DNA of 11,130 nucleotides, from positions 1 through 11,130 of the forward strand of contig JAFAWC010000174.1 of assembly GCA_019242135.1 (NCBI GenBank), given 5' to 3'. Shown here one piece after another: positions 1 to 6,491 of the stretch (the stretch's first letter is position 1; each line of letters begins with the position of its first letter). Source of the stretch: Mycobacteriaceae bacterium. GTDB lineage: Bacteria > Actinomycetota > Actinomycetes > Mycobacteriales > Mycobacteriaceae. The notes beneath the pieces were generated by a model. It searched no databases. It saw only the letters and a program-made list of their open reading frames with translations, and was not told where the DNA came from. The position numbers and the translations under genes were made by a program.

Positions 1-524
1 AGCCAGCGGGGGAGCAGCATGAAGTTCGCGCCCACAAATGTTGCGGCGGCACCGATCGCGGTGGCGACCGCGTTCATCGTGACCACCTGCTCGCGCGGCA
101 CTACGTGCGGCAACGCCGCCGACAGACCCGAGGTGACGAAGCGGGAGACGCCGTTGACGACCAGAGCTCCGGCAAGGATCGGCCGGTCGTCGGCGCCCAG
201 CGCCAACAGCGACCCGACGCCGGTGATCAGTAACAACCGCGCGGCGCTAGCGCCGACCAACACGAACCGACGATCCCAGCGGTCCAACATCGCGCCGGCG
301 AAGGGCCCCAGCAATGAGTACGGCAGGAACAGCACTGCGAACGATGCGGCGATCGCGGAAGGCGTGGCCGCCCGTTCGGGGTTAAACAGAATCGCGCCCG
401 CCAGCCCGGCGTTGAAGAGCCCCTCGCCGAACTGGCTTGCGATCCGCACGGCAAGGAGGCGGCCGAACTCGGGCATGGCGCGTACCGATCGCCAGACGGC
501 GACCGGGGTGCGCACGTCAACCAC
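1..524 (-). CDS. MFS transporter, N-terminal part (Rv0037c-like), runs off the left edge
   Basis: Integral membrane protein of the major facilitator superfamily, probably an exporter; the substrate is not known. About 174 residues are visible, and the C-terminal part lies beyond position 1. After a short soluble N-terminus the frame reads [16 protein letters not shown], then hydrophobic helices. The loop [15 protein letters not shown] (about residues 85-100) is the MFS signature loop between helices 2 and 3 (G-x-x-x-D-R-x-x-R type). A further segment, [19 protein letters not shown], is typical of this mycobacterial family. I take GTG at 524 rather than the in-frame GTG at 533, because a near-perfect Shine-Dalgarno (538-530) ends 5 nt before 524 and overlaps the 533 codon. 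The gene diverges from the yqgE-like gene, as Rv0037c does from Rv0038 in M. tuberculosis. The family is certain; the transported compound is unknown. Confidence 0.9.
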   Translation of the reverse strand, partial: MVDVRTPVAVWRSVRAMPEFGRLLAVRIASQFGEGLFNAGLAGAILFNPERAATPSAIAASFAVLFLPYSLLGPFAGAMLDRWDRRFVLVGASAARLLLITGVGSLLALGADDRPILAGALVVNGVSRFVTSGLSAALPHVVPREQVVTMNAVATAIGAAATFVGANFMLLPRW

Positions 525-641
525 CGAAGTCACTTCCTATCAGCCGCCGCCGGGACGGCGACGAGGAACCTACAGTACAAATTCTCCGACCGGCATTCGC
601 CGATCGCCCCAATTGCGCTGTGCTGGTGCCATGATGGTGAC
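525..641. promoter_or_regulatory. Divergent promoter region, MFS gene / yqgE-like gene
   Basis: This 117-bp gap must drive both genes. On the minus strand TACTGT (577-572) fits the mycobacterial TAnnnT -10 and would give a leader of about 40 nt carrying the Shine-Dalgarno. On the plus strand two -10 candidates exist: TACAGT at 571-576, and CATGAT at 630-635 preceded by TG at 627-628 (extended -10). The second ends exactly 6 nt before the GTG at 642 and would give a leaderless transcript. No convincing -35 was seen for either gene. Confidence 0.4.
530..538 (-). promoter_or_regulatory. Ribosome binding site of the MFS gene (decides the start)
   Basis: On the minus strand AGGAAGTGA differs by one base from the 16S-complementary AGGAGGTGA. 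It ends 5 nt before GTG 524. The alternative GTG at 533 lies inside this motif and so is an unlikely start. Confidence 0.65.
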
Positions 642-1244
642 GTGGCCCACTCAGAAGACCCGGAGGATTACGCCCCCACCGCACACCGGGTGCGGTCCGG
701 GACTCTGCTGCTGGCCAACACCGATCTCCTCGAGCCGACGTTCCGGCGCAGCGTGATCTATGTCGTCGAGCACAACGACGGCGGCACCCTCGGGGTGGTG
801 CTCAACCGGCCGAGTGAAACCGCGGTCTACAACGTGCTTCCGCAGTGGGCGAAGTTGACCGCCAAGCCCAAAACGATGTTCATCGGCGGACCGGTCAAAC
901 GAGACGCAGCGCTGTGCCTGGCTACCCTGCGCGTCGGGATGACGTGCGACGGAGTTGCCGGTCTGCGCCACGTGCAGGGCCGTATGGTGATGGTCGACCT
1001 CGACGCCGATCCCGATTCCATCGCGCCGATCGTCGAAGGCGTTCGCATCTTCGCGGGGTACTCGGGCTGGACGATTGGCCAACTAGAGGGGGAGATCGAG
1101 CGCGACGACTGGATCGTGTTGTCCGCGTTGCCGTCTGACGTGCTTGTCACACCCCGAGTCGATCTGTGGGCGCGGGTGCTGCGGCGTCAGCCGCTACCGC
1201 TGTCGCTGCTGGCGACCCACCCGATCGACATCAGCCGGAACTAG
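642..1244 (+). CDS. YqgE/AlgH family protein (DUF179, Rv0038-like)
   Basis: 200-residue cytoplasmic protein of the YqgE/AlgH (DUF179) family. No biochemical activity is established for the family. The sequence is close to what I recall for M. tuberculosis Rv0038 across its length: GTLLLANTDLLEPTFRRSVI near the N-terminus, then EHNDGGTLGVVLNRPSE, the FIGGPVKRDAALC segment, GYSGWTIGQLEGEI, and a C-terminal LPLSLLATHPIDISRN. There is no signal peptide or membrane segment. I use GTG 642: no in-frame start lies close upstream and no proper Shine-Dalgarno precedes it, while an extended -10 (CATGAT, 630-635) sits 6 nt before it, which points to leaderless translation. It faces the small membrane gene convergently, with a 29-bp gap that holds only a weak 6-bp inverted repeat (AGTTCG 1243-1248, CGAACT 1266-1271). 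Confidence 0.93.
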   Translation: MAHSEDPEDYAPTAHRVRSGTLLLANTDLLEPTFRRSVIYVVEHNDGGTLGVVLNRPSETAVYNVLPQWAKLTAKPKTMFIGGPVKRDAALCLATLRVGMTCDGVAGLRHVQGRMVMVDLDADPDSIAPIVEGVRIFAGYSGWTIGQLEGEIERDDWIVLSALPSDVLVTPRVDLWARVLRRQPLPLSLLATHPIDISRN

Positions 1245-1273
1245 TTCGCGGAATCAGCTTGGGCACGAACTGA

Positions 1274-1624
1274 TCACGTTGTCGGCAGCCGTGTGCATGT
1301 GGGGCAGGGCCGGTCGCCCGACCGTGCACACGTGGTGGCACAGCTGACTGTCGTAGCCGCGTACCGGGTGCCCTGCCAGACGCCCACGGCGACCGTGCCC
1401 AGCGCGCCGACGACGCACAACGTCAACAGCGCGAGGGGATGCTGGTCGGACAGCGCCACCACGCCGCCGGCGGCCAGCATCACCGCGGCGGCGAGCTGCG
1501 TGGGTCCGACGGATCGCAGTACTTGGTGGGGCGCGCCGGCAGTGGCGGGCCGCGCCAGGGCACGCACGCCCAGCGCGGCCAAGGCTGCGGAGGCGCACAA
1601 GCACAGCACCGCCGCGATGAGCAT
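1274..1624 (-). CDS. Small membrane protein with Cys-rich tail (Rv0039c-like)
   Basis: 116-residue hydrophobic protein of unknown function, corresponding by position and pattern (PTQLAAAVMLAAGGVVAL) to the putative transmembrane protein Rv0039c. Three hydrophobic segments are visible at about residues 2-20, 44-59 and 64-82. A polar tail follows, holding C95, C99, C107 and C110 (C-x3-C-x7-C-x2-C), a spacing that could bind a metal or form disulfides. ATG 1624 is the only ATG, GTG or TTG in frame after the upstream stop. It has no Shine-Dalgarno, but TATTGT lies exactly 6 nt upstream, so a leaderless mRNA is likely. The frame is the same as that of the upstream Mtc28-like gene: only the TAA at 1741-1739 interrupts an otherwise open 38-codon bridge between them. 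The reading frame is well supported; the function is unknown. Confidence 0.8.
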   Translation of the reverse strand: MLIAAVLCLCASAALAALGVRALARPATAGAPHQVLRSVGPTQLAAAVMLAAGGVVALSDQHPLALLTLCVVGALGTVAVGVWQGTRYAATTVSCATTCARSGDRPCPTCTRLPTT

Positions 1625-1630
1625 GGGGAC

Positions 1631-1636
1631 ACAATA
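1631..1636 (-). promoter_or_regulatory. -10 element for leaderless transcript of the small membrane gene
   Basis: TATTGT on the minus strand (1636 to 1631) matches TAnnnT and is followed by 6 nt and then ATG 1624. A transcript starting at the A of the ATG would have no leader, in line with the missing ribosome binding site. No clear -35 is seen, which is common for mycobacterial promoters. Confidence 0.5.
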
Positions 1637-1651
1637 CGAGAGGCCCCGGTG

Positions 1652-1683
1652 GTGCGCAGACCGGGTGCGCAGACCGGGTGCGC
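1652..1683. repeat. 13-bp tandem repeat, about 2.5 copies
   Basis: GTGCGCAGACCGG occurs at 1652-1664 and 1665-1677 with no mismatch, followed by the partial copy GTGCGC at 1678-1683. It lies in the gap between the Mtc28-like gene and the small membrane gene, just upstream of that gene's predicted -10. Confidence 0.85.
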
Positions 1684-1690
1684 GGGGGTC

Positions 1691-1763
1691 GGCGCTCAGG
1701 GACTCGGCGCTGAGGGAGTCGGGGCTTAGGGTTGGGGCTTAGGGAGTTGGGGCTGAGGGATTC
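1691..1763. repeat. 15-bp imperfect tandem repeat spanning the stop of the Mtc28-like gene
   Basis: Five units are visible: 1691-1705, 1706-1720, 1721-1733 (13 bp, two bases short), 1734-1748 and 1749-1763. On the plus strand each unit follows GGSGCTNAGGGANTY, with a partial copy after. On the minus strand the array encodes the last residues of the Mtc28-like protein (NPSAPTP), then its TAA, and then continues in the same frame as Ser/Leu/Pro/Ala/Asp codons. The one short unit makes the copy lengths uneven. Confidence 0.8.
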
Positions 1764-2653
1764 GGGGTGGTGCGGAAGCCGTTGACGATTGCGTCGGTGG
1801 CCTCGGCGGCGGTCGTCGCGCCCTGGCGGCTGGCCATCGAGGTGACCGCCAGCGACACCAGGTACCTGTCGTGGCCCGCGCTGACGATGACGTGGCGCCG
1901 CGACGTGTTCAGCGTCATGTCGTTCTGGCGGTAGGTGCCCTCGATGATCGAGGACGGCGACCCGTAGAAGTCGGCCAGCGACAGGTCGGTGGTCTGCCAA
2001 GCGGGCAGCGACTCACTGTCGATAAAGCCGTGAGTAATGGCGTCCTTCGGGTCGAAGTCGCCGACGAGTTTGTAGACGACGACCTGGGCGTTGGGCGAGT
2101 AGAGGTCGGGACTGGACCGGTCGGCGATCACGGCAAACGCGTCGGGCACGTTCGGGTCGGGCACCTGCGACCATCCCGTCGGCATCGGCAGGGTGATGTT
2201 GAAGGCCTGGAACCCCTGGGCGTGTTGTGGTTGGAGCTGGACGTTCTTTGCCTTGAAGTAGTCGGTCAGCGAGCCCGAGGTGGCGGGGACGAGCGTGGGT
2301 GCCGCAGGGGCGACCTGGGCGGCCTGCGGGACGAGGGGGGCGGACTGGGGGAGTTGGGCGGCTTGCGGGACGACCGGGGCGGACTGCGGGAGCTGGGCGG
2401 CTTGCGGGACGAGCGGTGCGGCGGCCACAGGAACGACAGGAGCGGCCGCTTGCGGCACGGGTGCCGCCGCGATGGGCGCCGCGGCCATCGGCGCAACGGT
2501 GACGGTCTGCGTGACCGTGACTGGAGCCGGCACGGGCGCCGGCATCGGCTCGGCAACCGCAGCAGGGCTCGCCAAGCAGATGACCACGGCGATACCCGCG
2601 GACATCACACCCATCGCCGCCAGGGCGGCCTTCCGAGGGTCCTTCACGATCAT
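1739..2653 (-). CDS. mtc28: Secreted proline-rich antigen, Mtc28-like (LpqN/LpqT family)
   Basis: Exported protein of 304 residues, homologous to the M. tuberculosis proline-rich 28-kDa antigen Rv0040c (310 residues). Its precise role is unknown; family relatives such as LpqN are linked to cell-envelope lipid transport proteins. Residues 1-34 form a Sec signal peptide ending AVA before EP. C26 lies in VVIC, which is not a lipobox, so the protein is probably not lipidated. Residues 35-124 are Pro/Ala/Val/Gln-rich and contain a 13-residue repeat (81-93, 94-106, 107-119). Residues 125-300 are the conserved domain, with [35 protein letters not shown], and [23 protein letters not shown] 2653 is preferred to the much longer open frame: a strong AAAGGAGG (2671-2664) lies 10 nt upstream and the signal peptide begins there. 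The protein ends inside a 15-bp tandem repeat. Confidence 0.92.
   Translation of the reverse strand: MIVKDPRKAALAAMGVMSAGIAVVICLASPAAVAEPMPAPVPAPVTVTQTVTVAPMAAAPIAAAPVPQAAAPVVPVAAAPLVPQAAQLPQSAPVVPQAAQLPQSAPLVPQAAQVAPAAPTLVPATSGSLTDYFKAKNVQLQPQHAQGFQAFNITLPMPTGWSQVPDPNVPDAFAVIADRSSPDLYSPNAQVVVYKLVGDFDPKDAITHGFIDSESLPAWQTTDLSLADFYGSPSSIIEGTYRQNDMTLNTSRRHVIVSAGHDRYLVSLAVTSMASRQGATTAAEATDAIVNGFRTTPNPSAPTP
2315..2431. repeat. 39-bp in-frame repeat inside the Mtc28-like gene
   Basis: Units begin at 2315, 2354 and 2393. The first two align over the full 39 bp with few differences; the third matches only over roughly its first 25 bp on the plus strand. They encode [17 protein letters not shown] blocks in the proline-rich linker. 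The in-frame length means copy gain or loss would change the linker without breaking the gene. Confidence 0.75.
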
Positions 2654-2714
2654 CTCGCCGCCGCCTCCTTTCGTCTGCTGCGCGTGCGCGGACGACCAAT
2701 TGCCTGGCCAGACG

Positions 2715-2737
2715 GTAACAACTGTCACTCTGGTAAC
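2715..2737. promoter_or_regulatory. Triple GTnAC box at 9-bp period, likely regulator site
   Basis: GTAAC (2715-2719), GTCAC (2724-2728) and GTAAC (2733-2737) are spaced exactly 9 bp apart. GTnAC is self-complementary, so both strands read the same. The array covers the predicted -10 region of the Mtc28-like gene. Regularly spaced direct boxes are typical of OmpR-type response regulators; the MtrA regulator of actinobacteria is reported to use GTnAC-like repeats. The regulator's identity is inferred. Confidence 0.45.
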
Positions 2738-2803
2738 ACCAGTGCTGGAATCGAGACCTGATCGGTCCGCAACGCAACTGAGACCTCGCCGCTTTGGGCT
2801 GAC

Positions 2804-2809
2804 TACCCT
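2804..2809 (+). promoter_or_regulatory. -10 element for leaderless leuS transcript
   Basis: TACCCT fits TAnnnT and is followed by 6 nt (gtgggg) and then GTG 2816. It abuts the other in-frame GTG at 2810, which would lie upstream of the expected transcription start. This spacing favours 2816 as the start codon, translated without a leader. Confidence 0.5.
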
Positions 2810-2815
2810 GTGGGG

Positions 2816-5653
2816 GTGACCGACACCGACACCGAGGTGCCGAAGCTCCGCTACACCGCGGAGCTGGCAGGCGAGATCGAGCGCGCCTGGCAACAGCACT
2901 GGGTCCAGGCAGGCACGTTCAACGTGCCCAACCCCGTCGGGTCGCTGGCGCCGGCGGACGGGTCAACCGTGCCGGACGACAAAATGTTCGTGCAGGACAT
3001 GTTCCCGTACCCGTCCGGAGAAGGCCTGCACGTCGGTCACCCCCTGGGTTATATCGCGACCGACGTGTACGCGCGGTATCACCGCATGACGGGGCGTAAT
3101 GTGTTGCACGCGTTGGGCTTCGACGCATTCGGGTTGCCCGCCGAACAGTACGCGATCCAGACGGGCACGCATCCACGCACTCGAACCGAGGCGAACATCG
3201 TCAACTTCCGTCGCCAGCTGGGCCGGCTGGGGTTCGGCCACGATTCGCGGCGCAGCTTCTCGACCACCGACGTGGAGTTCTACAAGTGGACCCAGTGGAT
3301 CTTCCTACAGATCTACAACGCCTGGTACGACACCGATGCGGACCGGGCGAGGCCCGTCACGGAGCTGGTGGCCGAATTCGATACGGGTGCGCGAGCGTTG
3401 GATGACGGCCGACGGTGGTCGGAGCTGTCGGCCGGCGACCGCTCAGACCTCATCGACTCATACCGCCTGGTCTACCGCGCCGACTCACTGGTGAACTGGT
3501 GCCCCGGCCTGGGCACGGTGCTGGCGAACGAGGAGGTCACCCCCGATGGGCGCAGCGAACGCGGCAACTTTCCGGTTTTCCGGAAGCGGCTGCGGCAGTG
3601 GATGATGCGGATCACCGCGTACTCCGAGCGCCTGCTCGACGATCTGGACCTACTGGACTGGCCCGAGAAGGTCAAGACCATGCAGCGCAACTGGATCGGC
3701 CGCTCCACCGGCGCATCGGCACTGTTCCGCGCTAACTCTGGTCTTGCCGCCCTCGACATCGAGATCTTCACCACGCGGCCGGACACGCTGTTCGGTGCGA
3801 CCTACATGGTGCTGGCACCCGAGCACGAACTGGTCGACGTACTGACCGCCGCTGATTGGCCCGACGGGGTGGACCCCCGCTGGACGTTCGGCGCCGACAC
3901 CCCAGCCGAGGCGGTGGCGGCCTACCGGCGCTCGATCGCTGCGAAGTCGGATCTGGAGCGGCAAGAGAACAAGACCAAGACGGGCGCGTTTCTGGGGGCA
4001 TACGCAACAAACCCGGCCAACGGCGAGTCCATACCGGTGTTCATCGCGGACTACGTCCTCGTCGGTTATGGCACCGGTGCGATCATGGCGGTACCCGGCC
4101 ATGACCAGCGAGACTGGGAATTCGCCACCGAGTTCGGGCTGCCGATCGTGGAAGTCATTGCAGGCGGCGATGTTTCTCGCGAGGCGTATACCGGTGACGG
4201 TCCGGCGGTGAACTCCGCCTACCTGAACGGGCTGGACGTCGAGGCGGCCAAGGAGACAATCACCCGCCGGCTGGAGCTCGACGGCCGCGGCCAAGCCCGA
4301 GTGGAATATAAGTTGCGGGACTGGTTGTTCGCGCGGCAGCGGTACTGGGGCGAGCCCTTCCCGATCGTCTACGACGAGGATGGCCGTGCCCACGCGCTGC
4401 CCGAATCCCAGCTACCCGTGGTGCTGCCCGACATCCCCGACTATTCGCCGGTGCTCTTCGACCCCGACGACGCCGACACCGAACCGTCGCCGCCGTTGGC
4501 CAAGGCCACCGACTGGGTACACGTCGAGCTGGATCTGGGCGCCGGGCCCAAGCGCTACACCCGCGACACCAACGTGATGCCGCAATGGGCGCGCAGCTCA
4601 TGGTACGAACTGCGCTACACCGACCCGCACAACTCGGAGCGGTTCTGCGCCAAAGAAAACGAAGCGTACTGGATGGGCCCGCGACCGGCCGAGCATGGCG
4701 CCGGCGATCCCGGCGGGGTGGATCTGTACGTCGGTGGCGTCGAGCACGCCGTGCTACATCTGCTGTATTCGCGGTTCTGGCACAAGGTGCTCTACGACCT
4801 CGGCCACGTCAGTTCCAGTGAGCCGTACCGCAGACTGGTCAACCAGGGCTACATCCAGGCGTTCGCCTACACCGACGCGCGCGGGGCCTACGTGCCTGCC
4901 GCGGACGTCGACGAACGCGGCGGCCGGTTTTTCCATGAGGATGCCGAGGTGTTCCAGGAATTCGGCAAGATCGGGAAGAGCCTGAAGAACTCGGTATCGC
5001 CGGACGAGATCTGCGACGAGTACGGCGCGGACACCCTGCGGGTGTACGAGATGTCTATGGGACCGCTGGAGGCGTCGCGACCGTGGGCCACCAAGGACGT
5101 CGTCGGCGCGTACCGGTTCCTGCAGCGCGTGTGGCGGCTGGTGGTCGACGAGGCGACCGGCGAGCCGCGGGTGAGTGAGGACAGCGTCCAAGAACAGACG
5201 ATGCGCGTGTTGCACCGGACGATTTGCGGCGTCGCCGAGGACTACGCGGAGCTACGCAACAACACGGCCATCGCCAAGCTCATCGAGTACACGAATCATC
5301 TGACCAAGCAGTCGATCACGGCGCGGGATGCGGTCGAACCGCTGGTGCTCATGCTCGCGCCGGTGGCGCCACATCTGGCCGAGGAGGTGTGGCGGCGATT
5401 GGGCCATGGGCGGTCGCTGGCGCACGGGCCGTTCCCGACATCTGACCCGCGTTACCTGGTCGACGACACCGTCGAATATCCGGTGCAGGTCAACGGCAAA
5501 GTGCGGGGCCGTATTTCGGTTGGCCCCGACGCAAGCGCGGCAACGCTCGAGGCGGCGGCGTTGGCAGACGAGAAGGTGTCGGCGTTCTTGGCCGGTGCGG
5601 CGCCGAAGAAGGTGATCGTCGTGCCTGGCCGGCTGGTGAACCTTGTCGTGTAG
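2816..5653 (+). CDS. leuS: Leucyl-tRNA synthetase
   Basis: Class Ia aminoacyl-tRNA synthetase that charges tRNA-Leu with leucine in the cytoplasm; essential. It has 945 residues, and M. tuberculosis LeuS, as I recall it, is about 969. The catalytic HIGH motif appears as HVGH at 72-75 in [17 protein letters not shown]. The inserted CP1 editing domain is complete: TTRPDT at 319-324 and [16 protein letters not shown] with the proofreading Asp at about 430. The second catalytic motif is KIGKS (718-722) instead of KMSKS, which mycobacterial LeuS shares. The anticodon-binding helical domain and the C-terminal VQVNGKVRG segment follow, so the protein is intact. The start is placed at GTG 2816 on the basis of the TACCCT -10 element 6 nt upstream and the lack of a Shine-Dalgarno; GTG 2810 would add two residues. 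It is a single gene, convergent with the SDR. Confidence 0.97.
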   Translation: MTDTDTEVPKLRYTAELAGEIERAWQQHWVQAGTFNVPNPVGSLAPADGSTVPDDKMFVQDMFPYPSGEGLHVGHPLGYIATDVYARYHRMTGRNVLHALGFDAFGLPAEQYAIQTGTHPRTRTEANIVNFRRQLGRLGFGHDSRRSFSTTDVEFYKWTQWIFLQIYNAWYDTDADRARPVTELVAEFDTGARALDDGRRWSELSAGDRSDLIDSYRLVYRADSLVNWCPGLGTVLANEEVTPDGRSERGNFPVFRKRLRQWMMRITAYSERLLDDLDLLDWPEKVKTMQRNWIGRSTGASALFRANSGLAALDIEIFTTRPDTLFGATYMVLAPEHELVDVLTAADWPDGVDPRWTFGADTPAEAVAAYRRSIAAKSDLERQENKTKTGAFLGAYATNPANGESIPVFIADYVLVGYGTGAIMAVPGHDQRDWEFATEFGLPIVEVIAGGDVSREAYTGDGPAVNSAYLNGLDVEAAKETITRRLELDGRGQARVEYKLRDWLFARQRYWGEPFPIVYDEDGRAHALPESQLPVVLPDIPDYSPVLFDPDDADTEPSPPLAKATDWVHVELDLGAGPKRYTRDTNVMPQWARSSWYELRYTDPHNSERFCAKENEAYWMGPRPAEHGAGDPGGVDLYVGGVEHAVLHLLYSRFWHKVLYDLGHVSSSEPYRRLVNQGYIQAFAYTDARGAYVPAADVDERGGRFFHEDAEVFQEFGKIGKSLKNSVSPDEICDEYGADTLRVYEMSMGPLEASRPWATKDVVGAYRFLQRVWRLVVDEATGEPRVSEDSVQEQTMRVLHRTICGVAEDYAELRNNTAIAKLIEYTNHLTKQSITARDAVEPLVLMLAPVAPHLAEEVWRRLGHGRSLAHGPFPTSDPRYLVDDTVEYPVQVNGKVRGRISVGPDASAATLEAAALADEKVSAFLAGAAPKKVIVVPGRLVNLVV

Positions 5654-5672
5654 CGGTGCGCGCCGAGCGTGA

Positions 5673-5692
5673 GCCCAGTGCGAAAGTTGGGC
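5673..5692 (+). terminator. Weak hairpin after leuS, possible terminator
   Basis: GCCCA (5673-5677) can pair with TGGGC (5688-5692) around a 10-nt loop, 20 nt after the leuS stop. No U-tract follows, so this would be a non-canonical terminator at best. It sits inside wider nested inverted repeats (GTGCGC with GCGCAC, TGCGA with TCGCA) in the 104-bp gap 5654-5757, which holds no gene. Confidence 0.25.
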
Positions 5693-5757
5693 CGGAATCT
5701 CGCAATGGGCGCACGTTGGGCGCGTTCAGCGCTGCTTTCTGCTCTTCGCGCAAGCGC

Positions 5758-6423
5758 TCATCGCTGCCGTATCACGATCTCGTGCACATGCCCGTCGGGC
5801 GGGGTGGCGACGATGTCGGCGATAACACTGGCAACCGTCTCTGGCTTGAGGTAGTGCTTGGCGTCGTACTTGCCGCCCTCGAATTCGACCAGCCTGCGCT
5901 GCATTACGGTCGCGACGCGGCCGGGGTGCACCGAGGTGACCCGCAGCGCCGGCTCTTCGGCGCGCAGCGAATCGGCGAAGGCGCGCAGCGCGAACTTGCT
6001 CGCCGAGTAGGACGCCATGCCGGGCAGTACATTCAGCCCCGCACCGGAGTTCACGAAGATCACCTGACCGCGGGAACGGCGCAGCGCCGGCAGCAGTGCC
6101 TGGGTGAGCGCCACCGCACCGATCACGTTGACATCGAAAGACGTTCGCCAATCGGATAGACGCGAGTCGGCGAGACGATCGGGGAACGCCACTCCGGCGT
6201 TGTGCACGAGCACGTCGAGCTCGTCGGTGAGTGCCGAGCTGGCCGCCAGCGCCTCAGCATCGGTGAGATCCAGCGCGACCGCAGTGCCGCCGACCCGGCC
6301 GGCGGCCGCGTCGAGGCGTTGGGAGGGGCGGCCGGCGAGCAGCAGCGTGTGCGTGGGTGCGAGGGCGGCGGCGATGGCGGAGCCGAGGCCGCCGCTGGCC
6401 CCGGTGATCAGCGCGTTCGGCAT
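5758..6423 (-). CDS. Short-chain dehydrogenase/reductase (SDR)
   Basis: 221-residue NAD(P)-dependent oxidoreductase of the classical SDR superfamily with a Rossmann fold; the substrate cannot be read from the sequence. The cofactor motif TGASGGLG is at 7-14, and AGR at 30-32 follows the second strand. The structural NAG is at 75-77. The catalytic tetrad is complete: N99, S126, Y139 and K143 (in YSASK). The C-terminal part, VTSVHPGRVAT, is typical of the family. At 221 residues it is slightly shorter than most classical SDRs (about 250). ATG 6423 has AAGGTGG (6435-6429) 5 nt upstream. The open frame continues upstream but carries no SDR sequence. The gene is convergent with leuS and divergent from the glucosylglycerate hydrolase gene, with a 68-bp gap. 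Confidence 0.93.
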   Translation of the reverse strand: MPNALITGASGGLGSAIAAALAPTHTLLLAGRPSQRLDAAAGRVGGTAVALDLTDAEALAASSALTDELDVLVHNAGVAFPDRLADSRLSDWRTSFDVNVIGAVALTQALLPALRRSRGQVIFVNSGAGLNVLPGMASYSASKFALRAFADSLRAEEPALRVTSVHPGRVATVMQRRLVEFEGGKYDAKHYLKPETVASVIADIVATPPDGHVHEIVIRQR

Positions 6424-6491
6424 GCCGGCCACCTTACTTATCGACGGATTGCGATGAGCGCGGTCGGCGAGCTGGCCGCATGATAGAAGCG
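6424..6491. promoter_or_regulatory. Divergent promoter region, SDR / glucosylglycerate hydrolase
   Basis: This short 68-bp gap must serve both genes. On the minus strand TATCAT (6485-6480) is a candidate -10 for the SDR, giving a leader of about 50 nt with AAGGTGG. On the plus strand CATGAT (6479-6484) ends 7 nt before ATG 6492 and is a weak candidate for a near-leaderless start of the hydrolase. The two elements overlap, so the promoters may exclude each other. Confidence 0.35.

Larger units (their letters stand above)
2654..2815. promoter_or_regulatory. Divergent promoter region, Mtc28-like gene / leuS
   Basis: This 162-bp gap carries signals for both genes. For the Mtc28-like gene (minus strand) there is a Shine-Dalgarno AAAGGAGG at 2671-2664 and a candidate -10 TACCGT at 2717-2712, giving a leader of about 50 nt. 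Three GTnAC boxes overlap and precede that -10. For leuS the -10 lies directly at the start codon. No T-box-like specifier structure is possible for leuS, because no leader remains. Confidence 0.5.

Noticed and set aside
19..756. 245-codon plus-strand open frame at the left edge
   Set aside because: It lies antisense to the well-supported MFS gene and overlaps the yqgE start. Its composition (Arg, Thr, Pro, Ser) is that of a shadow frame in high-G+C DNA.
1652..1763. CRISPR-like array
   Set aside because: The repeats are 13 and 15 bp and directly adjacent with no spacers, so they are simple tandem repeats.
1254..2000. 248-codon minus-strand open frame across the antigen 3' end and the small membrane gene
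   Set aside because: It is the shifted frame of two recognisable genes, is Arg/Pro-rich and has no family resemblance.
1871..2761. 296-codon plus-strand open frame opposite the antigen gene
   Set aside because: It is Arg/Gly-rich, antisense to a gene with a clear signal peptide and domain, and runs into the divergent promoter.
2741..2815. T-box or leader peptide in front of leuS
   Set aside because: The -10 element sits right at the start codon and no specifier or antiterminator structure is visible.
2654..2899. Longer N-terminus for the antigen protein, starting upstream at 2899
   Set aside because: It would overlap the leuS start and place 82 extra residues before a clear signal peptide with its own strong ribosome binding site.
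3650..4393. 247-codon minus-strand open frame inside leuS
   Set aside because: It is an antisense shadow of conserved LeuS coding sequence.
4967..4981. KIGKS in place of KMSKS in LeuS, possibly a defective synthetase
   Set aside because: Mycobacterial LeuS has the same wording as far as I recall, and both lysines and the serine are kept.
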